This document shows positions 54,692-61,023 of a stretch of 61,023 bases of DNA, piece after piece. Both the position numbers and the translations under genes were made by a program. A model generated the notes under the pieces. It was not told the origin of the DNA. It did not search any database and worked only from the letters and a program-made list of their open reading frames with translations. The DNA lies in the NCBI RefSeq assembly GCF_002156385.1, contig NZ_MVJM01000007.1:1-61023 (forward strand), read 5' to 3'. This DNA comes from Halalkalibacter urbisdiaboli. Its GTDB lineage: Bacteria; Bacillota; Bacilli; Bacillales; Bacillaceae_D. How positions within the stretch are numbered: position 1 is the first letter of the stretch; each line of letters opens with the position of its first letter.

Positions 54692-55312
54692 ATGAAAAAA
54701 CTAATTTTTTTCCTAACATTATTAATCGCAACTCTAATTTTTACGACACCTACGTTTGCTTATACAGTTGAAAAAGGTGATACCATGACGAAAATCGCAC
54801 GAGAGCACGGCTTAACAATAGATGAATTAGCAAAGGCTAACCCACAGATTAAGAATCTCGATCTTATTTTTGTCGGTCAGCATATACATACACATAACAC
54901 AAACAACTCCCCTGAACCAGATTTAGAAGTTAGCAGTTCAAAACATATAAGTTTTTCGAAAGAGGACATAGATTTATTAGCTAGAATCGTAAGAGCCGAA
55001 GCCCAAGCAGAACCTTTCGAAGGAAAAGTCGCCGTAGCTGATGTTGTTTTAAATAGAGTAGAAAGCCCTCAATTTCCGAATACAATAAAAAAAGTTATTT
55101 ATGAACGAGGTCAATTTCAACCGGTTGCAAATGGACAAATCAATAAACCTGCTGATAAAGAGTCCATCAAGGCAGTGTATGCCGCATTATCAGACATGAG
55201 AAACATAACGCAGAATTCATTATTCTTTTACAACCCGAAGATAGCAACAAATCGGTGGTTAGATTCAAGAAAGACAAGCGTTGTGATTGGACAACATGTA
55301 TTTAAATATTAA
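54692..55312 (+). CDS. secreted LysM/SleB-domain cell wall hydrolase
   Basis: The 206-residue protein has a signal peptide (about 1-23, KKLIFFLTLLIATLIF ... FAY), one LysM domain (about 24-68: YTVEKGDTMTKIAREHGLT, VGQHIHTH), a short linker and a SleB-type hydrolase domain (about 90-206) with the catalytic Glu in IVRAEAQAEPFEGKVAVADV and the usual end SLFFYNP ... SVVIGQHVFKY. It is a likely cortex-lytic or wall-lytic enzyme in sporulation or germination. ATG 54692 follows AGGAGGACATGCT. Confidence 0.9.
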   Translation: MKKLIFFLTLLIATLIFTTPTFAYTVEKGDTMTKIAREHGLTIDELAKANPQIKNLDLIFVGQHIHTHNTNNSPEPDLEVSSSKHISFSKEDIDLLARIVRAEAQAEPFEGKVAVADVVLNRVESPQFPNTIKKVIYERGQFQPVANGQINKPADKESIKAVYAALSDMRNITQNSLFFYNPKIATNRWLDSRKTSVVIGQHVFKY

Positions 55313-55413
55313 CTGCATTTATATTAAGTTTGTTCCTTTTAAGGACAAACTTTCCGAGTAGCAATAAAGTTTGAGCAATAAGCGCCCTTCATCCCTTATA
55401 CAATTCCAAAAGA

Positions 55414-55461
55414 AAACCAACACTTTGAAAAAAAGATTGATCAAAATGTTGGTTTTTTTTT
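55414..55461 (+). terminator. probable terminator of the LysM hydrolase gene
   Basis: AACCAACA pairs with TGTTGGTT (24-nt AT-rich loop), followed by TTTTTTTTT. A weaker hairpin (AAGTTTGT..CC/GG..ACAAACTT, 55326-55351) lies nearer the stop. The hairpin overlaps the end of the GNAT frame on the other strand. Confidence 0.65.
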
Positions 55462-55866
55462 ATAAAAAGAATACCATTTTTTGATATAAAGCATCGATGA
55501 TGTAAGAAAATTCTTTGATTCCTTTTTTAAATAATAATGCTTAAAATCTCTACCTACATTATCTATACTCCTGAACACTTGATAACCATTCTTTTCACAG
55601 AAATCCAATGCTTGAAAACTCAATGTATCTACTTTTATGAAGTCACATTCTTTTTCTAAAGCTACTTTCTCTAGTTCTAATAATAATTTAGTTCCATATC
55701 CCGATTTTCTTATATCCTCATCTATCATAAAAGTATGTATCTCTAACCAATTCCAACATATTTCACTAAGGATACCGCCACGGACAATGCCATTATCGTC
55801 CTTAAGAAATAAGCAAATTTCTTCATATCTACCTCCCAAATCTATTGGGAAATTGTAAGTCTTCAC
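55441..55866 (-). CDS. GNAT-family acetyltransferase, 5' region disrupted by transposon
   Basis: The 141-residue acetyltransferase has EICLFLKDDNGIVRGGILSE, the acetyl-CoA loop DEDIRKSGYGTKLLLELE (R/QxxGxG/A type) and FCEKNGYQVFRSIDN. The frame begins at GTG 55866 without a ribosome site. The transposon's target duplication starts 9 bp upstream. Across the insertion, the uninterrupted sequence would have placed a small upstream frame (stop TGA overlapping this GTG) in front of it. The gene has probably lost its promoter; the N-terminus also looks short for GNATs. It may be functional only if transcribed from within the transposon. Confidence 0.65.
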   Translation of the reverse strand: MKTYNFPIDLGGRYEEICLFLKDDNGIVRGGILSEICWNWLEIHTFMIDEDIRKSGYGTKLLLELEKVALEKECDFIKVDTLSFQALDFCEKNGYQVFRSIDNVGRDFKHYYLKKESKNFLTSSMLYIKKWYSFYKKKPTF

Positions 55867-56058
55867 AAGCTTAAATTCAAAAGGCTGTTTTCGTAAAGAT
55901 TATTGCTAATGGGGTTTATTTACTATTTTATGGTGCCATTAGATGTCGATTTCTTCTTCAACTAACGAGGCAGCTTAGAATGATATCGGGTTAAACAATC
56001 CCAATAATTTACAATTTGTGTTAAAATTAAAATAAATAAGTTATTTTAAGGAGGGCGT

Positions 56059-56643
56059 ATGGGTTCTTATAAAAAAGGTGTATTACTTTTAAGCTATTTA
56101 ACAGCGTTCTACGGCTTAATAGCTGTATTATGTTACTTCAACGGATTTGGCGGTTTAATAGGTGGAACATTTTTTTCAGATTTGAATTCAGTTAAGGGAA
56201 TTGGAGATGACGTTCCATTAGCAATAGCCAGTGGTCTTGTTTTTCTTTGGTTACTTTTTGGGGCTTTCTATGTTGTAAACAAATATTTTTCTTCCTACAA
56301 CGTTGTTGATTACGAGACCGAAAACGTTAAAAATCTAGTCGCTGCCACGAACGAAGATGATAGGTTTCACAAAATAGGAACCAACAATGGACCGAAAAAA
56401 GCTAATACGGAAATGGTGTTGTATGTATTAGGTCTTTTCATTTTTTGTGGTTTATTGTTTACCTCAATTATTGATGCGAGCTTCTATATTGAAAAATATT
56501 CAACGTACACATTGTGGGAATTCCGTATTAGCACTATTCTCATTGCCATATTATATTTTCTTATTGTTTATTTTTATCATAAGAAATCCAATAAATTGTT
56601 AAGTGTACTAGCCACTATGAACAAGTATAAAAAGAGTTCATAA
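56059..56643 (+). CDS. transposon passenger: four-TM membrane protein, unknown function
   Basis: The 194-residue membrane protein has TM segments at about 8-26, 50-75, 118-138 and 155-178, with a hydrophilic loop between TM2 and TM3 (YETENVKNLVAATNED ... GPKKANTEM). Start behind AAGGAGGGCGT; strong terminator at 56698. No family recognised. It lies wholly within the inverted repeats of the IS1595-type element, so it is a passenger gene. Confidence 0.8.
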   Translation: MGSYKKGVLLLSYLTAFYGLIAVLCYFNGFGGLIGGTFFSDLNSVKGIGDDVPLAIASGLVFLWLLFGAFYVVNKYFSSYNVVDYETENVKNLVAATNEDDRFHKIGTNNGPKKANTEMVLYVLGLFIFCGLLFTSIIDASFYIEKYSTYTLWEFRISTILIAILYFLIVYFYHKKSNKLLSVLATMNKYKKSS

Positions 56644-56697
56644 AATCATTTTGTGAAAGATTACACTCAAACTCATGTGTTAGTTGAATAACGAGTG

Positions 56698-56728
56698 CAG
56701 CCGCTTCCTTTGGGGAGTGGCTGTTTTT
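56698..56728 (+). terminator. intrinsic terminator of the passenger gene
   Basis: CAGCCGCTTCC pairs with GGGAGTGGCTG (one G-U), tail TTTTT. It adjoins the transposase stop codon on the other strand. Confidence 0.85.
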
Positions 56729-57732
56729 AGACCTCACGCAAAAATTTGACCGTAATCAAATTGGATTTCTGACACGCACTTAAAAGCATTTGGTTTACTC
56801 GTTCTTTGGTCGCCATTTTCTTGCTCTGTTGAAGAAAGTTAAACCAATAGAGGTAGTTGTCCAAATATTTTGTTGCCGCGCCTTGGAACCGTTGCATCCA
56901 GTCCTTCAATCGCTTACGGTAACTGTTTACATGTTGAAGATGGTATATACCTTTTTTGACATATCCCTCTTTGCTTAGGTGAATCGTCTCGTGTTTAAGC
57001 TCCTTGATAAGAGAAAACTTCTTATAGTTTGTAGCCGTATCTGTGCATAACCAAGAAGATGGGTCTATATAATTCCCAATGACCGCATCAATTTCTTCTG
57101 CTCTTACACGACCAGTACCTGTTTTTTAGCAATAACTTGTCCATTGCGGTCTTGTACTACCACAACAGCGATTTTGAGGTTACTTATCCCTCTCTTCTTA
57201 TCATTCCCACCACGTTTTTTAGGCTTTCTCTCAACCACTTCACGCCCTTTAAAGACTCCTTAAAGAAGGTCTCGTCACTTTCAACGATACCTTTTAAGGT
57301 TTGAAATCCTAATGAAGAAGGGCGAAAAGTACCTTGTGTCGCCAGTAGAATGCAGTAGAGAGATGGATACCCATCCTTTCAGCAATTCTCGGCAATGTAT
57401 ATGCCTCAACCATTAAATGAAAGAAGGTAGACCACTTCCCAAGATAGCGAGTTCCCGATATAGGGGTGTTTGTAAGGTCGTTGAAAGACTTGCCACAGCC
57501 ACGATAAAGGATACCTTTGTCTGTCTCTGTATTTGCCGTTTCGTTTCACCTTTACACTACCACAATGAACACAACCTAGCCCTTCGTTGAAGCGTTTCTC
57601 TCTAATGAATGTAAACGCATCTTTCATATCTTCATCCTCATCAGAGAAGAAGTCTTCTTTTATAAGGTTAAACAGCTTTTGTTGTTCTTGTTTGGGTAAA
57701 TCCATGAAATCGGTATAAACGTCTTCCCACAT
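56727..57732 (-). pseudogene. IS1595-family transposase, multiply frameshifted
   Basis: Joining frames gives the full DDE transposase: N-terminal MWEDVYTDFMDLPKQEQQKL, zinc ribbon CVHCGSVKVKRNG ... YRGCGKSF, then GTRYLGKWSTFFHLMVEA, YTLPRIAERMGIHLSTAFYW, the first catalytic Asp in VESDETFF, LKIAVVVVQDRNGQVIAKK, the second Asp in SSWLCTDTATNYKKF and HVNSYRKRLKDWMQRFQGA. At least four frameshifts interrupt it (about 57515, 57300, 57245 and 57125). It is inactive. The start follows AGGAGGGG at 57732. Confidence 0.85.
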
Positions 57733-57916
57733 CCTGAAACCCCTCCTATGGCAGGATTTTAGCACCTAATAGGAGTTTGGTCAAAATAGCAACAATCTAT
57801 ATGAAAACAGCCATTCAAAAGGATTCGATTATAATCCCTTTGTCTTAATAACCCCAAACATTCATCGTCATTATCCATATACCAATTTATGCAGCCGGGA
57901 ACTTCCACTACTCATT

Positions 57917-58798
57917 TTATGCTTGTGACGTTAGGGGATGTTTAAATTGTCTTGGAAAATGATTGTTACCACTTGCTTTTACGAACAATACATCCGTGCC
58001 ATTAAATACATTACTTACTGTTTTCATACCTTCATAGTCTGGAGTAAAATGATAGACTATTTTATTAGTACCTCCATCAGCAATTTTTGAAAGAATAACA
58101 TTAATATCAATTTCTTTTTTAGATATAATATCAAAAATATCAATTTGTTTATCTTTCTTCCTATAAATTACGATAACATCCTCACGCTCTAGATAGTAAA
58201 TATCATTGCTAAAAACATACATACAGTAGAACATTAAAATTCCTTGGGTATTTAGTGTTGAAAATAAATTGGAAACAGGTAATCTTTCGGTTGCGAAGTT
58301 ATAAATCAACTTAGCATCCTCGCTATTAAAACATTTGAGTTTACGAATACCGTTTACATCCGACTTATCCAATGTAAAGTCCATTGAAAATTGATTTTCG
58401 CTAACTGATTTAAAACCAAACTTAGGGTAGAAATCTAAAACAGTTTGATTAGCAAATAAGTACATAAAATCGTACTTGTTTTCATATTCATCTATTACTT
58501 TGTTCAATAAACTAGAAGAAAGTCCTCTCTTTCGATAATCTGGATGTGTCATAACTGTTCCGATCTGTAACGCATTATATTTCTCACCATTAACAACTAA
58601 ATCTAGAATATTTACTGAAACATTTGCCACAACTTTATCTCCATCAATGTAAGAAAAAGGAATATAATAGTTATTCCAGAATCCTCTTTGATACCAATCT
58701 TCAAAATTTATACCAAATATCAACGTAGCAAGTTTATTGAAGCTTTGTCTAAGCTTATCGTCATTTTTATAGTCTTTTATATATTTTAACTCTTTCAT
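57917..58798 (-). CDS. GNAT-family acetyltransferase with C-terminal extension
   Basis: The 293-residue protein has an N-terminal GNAT domain with the acetyl-CoA motif IGTVMTHPDYRKRGLSSSLL (about 79-98) and FYPKFGFKSVSENQF. An about 150-residue C-terminal domain follows, as in Eis-like/enhanced-survival acetyltransferases without an obvious SCP2 signature. The substrate is unknown. Start behind GGGAGGAAC. The downstream space leads, on the same strand, to the transposon insertion. Confidence 0.85.
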   Translation of the reverse strand: MKELKYIKDYKNDDKLRQSFNKLATLIFGINFEDWYQRGFWNNYYIPFSYIDGDKVVANVSVNILDLVVNGEKYNALQIGTVMTHPDYRKRGLSSSLLNKVIDEYENKYDFMYLFANQTVLDFYPKFGFKSVSENQFSMDFTLDKSDVNGIRKLKCFNSEDAKLIYNFATERLPVSNLFSTLNTQGILMFYCMYVFSNDIYYLEREDVIVIYRKKDKQIDIFDIISKKEIDINVILSKIADGGTNKIVYHFTPDYEGMKTVSNVFNGTDVLFVKASGNNHFPRQFKHPLTSQA

Positions 58799-58899
58799 TG
58801 CTGTTCCTCCCGATGTTTGTATGGTCTTTATGTATATTAATTGTAGAACACTAATACAGTAAAAGATACCGCAAAAATGGTTATTAATTGTTTTTTAGG

Positions 58900-58938
58900 G
58901 AATAAAAGGTGACTAATTTCAGAGAAATTAATCACCTT
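58900..58938 (-). terminator. terminator of the CD3324-type pseudogene
   Basis: On the minus strand AAGGTGATTAATTTC pairs with GAAATTAGTCACCTT (one G-U, 2-nt loop), followed by TTATT. Confidence 0.78.
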
Positions 58939-58950
58939 AAACAAATAAAT

Positions 58951-59189
58951 TTAAATGTTAACGTTCTTTTGAACATAGACAATTCTTTCAATGCTTTTTT
59001 TAGAAAGACAATAACTTACTGCCAATTCTGACATTGACTTCCCAGCAGCATATTGAACAAATATTTCTTGATTTCGAATTTGAAGATTTTTTTTCGTTCC
59101 GTTCCCTAAAGAAATTCACCATCTATATAATCCTGTACTAATTTTAAAAGGTTATCAGGTAACACCTTTTCGGCTTTTAAATATCGCAT
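58951..59189 (-). pseudogene. CD3324-family HTH protein, disrupted
   Basis: MRYLKAEKVLPDNLLKLVQD, then YIDGEFL and a stop, then in another frame NGTKKNLQIRNQEIFVQY, AAGKSMSELAVSYCLSKKS and IERIVYVQKN to 58951. The usual middle (YIPRKEENRKSWGE-like) is missing, so a short deletion with frameshift has inactivated the gene. The family is a small helix-turn-helix protein of unknown role. The ribosome site GGAGGAG and the terminator are intact. Confidence 0.7.
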
Positions 59190-59194
59190 ATTTA

Positions 59195-59565
59195 TCTTTG
59201 CTCCTCCTTATAAGTAAATAAGAGATTAGCAAAGACTACTATCATTTAAGATTTATTAAACACCAATAGCAATCTTTGTTATTAGTAGTAAATTAATTTT
59301 CTCATATCAAAACCCCCAACTAAATAATGTCAGCTCTTTTAGTTTATCAGAAACCCAAAGGTAAATAAAACAGCTACTAAAAAATGAATATTTATTCCAC
59401 AGTGTATGAAAGCACTTGTTAGTTAAATAATTTCTTTAAACGATAATAGCGATTACATCTCAAAGCTTAACACATATAGCATCAATATCCATCGTTACTA
59501 TTGTTGAAAAAATATCCCCCATATTGCTGTCGAAAGTTCAGGGCCTCTTGAAAATTTAACTACGT
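59195..59565. other. AT-rich intergenic region
   Basis: About 370 bp without a recognisable gene, RNA or repeat. Confidence 0.4.
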
Positions 59566-59571
59566 ATACAA

Positions 59572-59620
59572 CAAAAAAACATAATCCCCTTCGCTTATGC
59601 TTGATGGCCTAGCAACGTCC
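59572..59620 (-). other. 5S rRNA 3'-end remnant with terminator
   Basis: On the minus strand GGACGTTGCTAGGC (59607-59620) matches the last bases of 5S rRNA. It is followed by a CATAA/TTATG hairpin and TTTTTTT (59572-59600), the same layout as after the true 5S genes. It looks like the scar of a lost 5S copy. Confidence 0.45.
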
Positions 59621-59730
59621 TTGCACCACTATTCTTTTGTACGATTCGTTTTACCATTCACGGAAACTCCCTCGGCTTTTAAGATGAACACTACTCCTTC
59701 AACGAGGTTACTTAGCTGAGATTTCCAAGG

Positions 59731-59821
59731 AATGATGATAAAACCGAAAAAATGATGATACTTCCCAAAAAAATGATGATAACTCTTAAAAAACGATGAT
59801 AAATCGTAAAAAGTGATGATA
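59731..59821 (-). repeat. phased repeat array D (five ATGATGATA units)
   Basis: NNTGATGATA, the reverse complement of the array A unit, ends at 59740, 59760, 59781, 59801 and 59821 (spacings 20, 21, 20, 20 bp), each preceded by an A-run. On the minus strand this reads TATCATCATTTTT, as in array A. It lies about 130 bp downstream of the 5S rRNA gene. Confidence 0.87.
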
Positions 59822-59912
59822 AATACGTCTACCTCCTTACAAATCCCTCCTTCTAGGTAGGGGACATGATGTCTTTATCAGCTCGTGCGCCTACGTGCGT
59901 AATTCTTATACA

Positions 59913-59945
59913 AATAAAAAAGTACAATCCAATGGATTGTACTTT
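59913..59945 (-). terminator. rRNA operon terminator
   Basis: On the minus strand AAAGTACAATCC pairs with GGATTGTACTTT, followed by TTTATTTG. Confidence 0.93.
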
Positions 59946-59949
59946 ATCT

Positions 59950-60065
59950 GCCTGGCAACGTCCTACTCTCGCAGGGGGAATCCCCCAACTACCATCGGCG
60001 CAAAAGAGCTTAACGACCGTGTTCGGCATGGGAACGGGTGTGACCTCTTCGCTATCGCCACCAAA
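59950..60065 (-). rRNA. rrf: 5S ribosomal RNA
   Basis: The complete 5S sequence on the minus strand (TTTGGTGGCGATAGCGAAGA ... GTAGGACGTTGCCAGGCA), about 116 nt, is followed by the rrn terminator and preceded by 23S rRNA. Confidence 0.97.
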
Positions 60066-60278
60066 CTTTTTGACTTCAGATAACCGGCGAATTTCTTCGT
60101 CAGCTGCGTGATTTTCGGTCATGTCACGTACGGGTGTACGCTCCATTCCTCAGTCACTTGCTTCCTCGAACTTCTTGGTTTTCTTTGTCAAACTAAGAAT
60201 GTTGAGATGATTCTCTCAAAACTAGATAATGTGTAAACAAGTCACAATCTGAGTGTGACCTATGTCAAGAATGTTATT

Positions 60279-61023
<745 letters not shown>

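Larger units (their letters stand above)
55883..57812. mobile_element. IS1595-type transposon with passenger gene, 8-bp target duplication
   Basis: The ends are inverted repeats: GGCTGTTTTCGTAAAGATTA at 55883 and, as reverse complement from 57812, GGCTGTTTTCATATAGATTG (18 of 20 identical, then TTGCTA in both). The 8-bp sequence ATTCAAAA is present directly outside both ends (55875-55882 and 57813-57820), which fits the 8-bp duplications of the IS1595 family. Inside are a plus-strand membrane protein gene (56059-56643) and a minus-strand degenerate IS1595 transposase. Total length 1930 bp. Confidence 0.85.

Noticed and set aside
60066-60278. tRNA in the 23S-5S spacer
   Set aside because: No GTTCRA-type T-loop with a matching acceptor stem is visible on the minus strand.

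Overview
The window is a chromosomal stretch of a low-GC, endospore-forming Bacillaceae, most likely an alkaliphilic or halotolerant Bacillus relative. This is inferred from gene content: aa3 menaquinol oxidase (qoxABCD), the sesquarterpene synthase ytpB, bacillithiol deacetylase bshB2 with yojF, two SleB-type cortex/wall hydrolases, RNase J, an NhaC-family Na+/H+ antiporter, and AGGAGG-type ribosome binding sites throughout. It lies between two rRNA operons, both read leftward. The left edge holds the promoter and leader of an rRNA operon whose 16S gene would lie just outside. The right edge holds the 3' part of 23S rRNA plus 5S rRNA.

Layout. 0.1-8.3 kb: rrn promoter, truA, an alpha/beta hydrolase, a small membrane protein, an NT5C-type nucleotidase, a sialate O-acetylesterase-like enzyme, mqo and a small basic protein. 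8.7-16 kb: NhaC antiporter, RNase J, SleB hydrolase, CPBP protease and a frameshifted permease. 16.2-19 kb: an orphan 5S rRNA behind its own rrn-type promoter, a P-loop kinase, a 48-residue protein and three gene fragments (histidine kinase, aldo/keto reductase, luciferase-like monooxygenase). 19-25 kb: ytpB, a uracil-DNA-glycosylase-like protein and qoxABCD with a perfect Rex-type operator. 25.4-30.3 kb: a three-gene ABC-2 exporter, a Cof phosphatase, a cold-shock protein, a decayed exoenzyme tail and a 25-bp perfect palindrome. 30.3-36.7 kb: polysaccharide deacetylase, bshB2, yojF, a type I toxin-antitoxin locus, a molybdopterin oxidoreductase and a dead GH53 galactanase. 36.7-41.3 kb: a large SF1 helicase with coiled coils, coupled to a small winged-helix-like partner. 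41.8-48 kb: sstT, an FGGY kinase and katG behind a PerR-like box. 48.5-53 kb: a second type I toxin-antitoxin locus, a UPF0158 protein, a heavily structured candidate RNA and the carboxynorspermidine synthase/decarboxylase pair. 53-59.2 kb: trpB, a LysM-SleB hydrolase, an IS1595-type transposon carrying a passenger membrane gene, two GNATs and a CD3324-type pseudogene. 59.7-61 kb: repeat array, 5S and 23S rRNA.

The most unusual items are: (i) four intergenic arrays, each of five short AT-rich units phased at 20-21 bp (18.67, 25.21, 28.05 and 59.73 kb); (ii) the structured RNA at 49.74-50.16 kb with its own promoter and terminator; (iii) two complete type I toxin/antisense-RNA cassettes and an orphan antitoxin remnant; (iv) the helicase pair as a possible defence or repair module; (v) the passenger-bearing IS1595 element with an 8-bp target duplication; (vi) the orphan 5S gene with a retained rrn promoter and leader. 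No searches were run. All family names come from reading motifs by eye.
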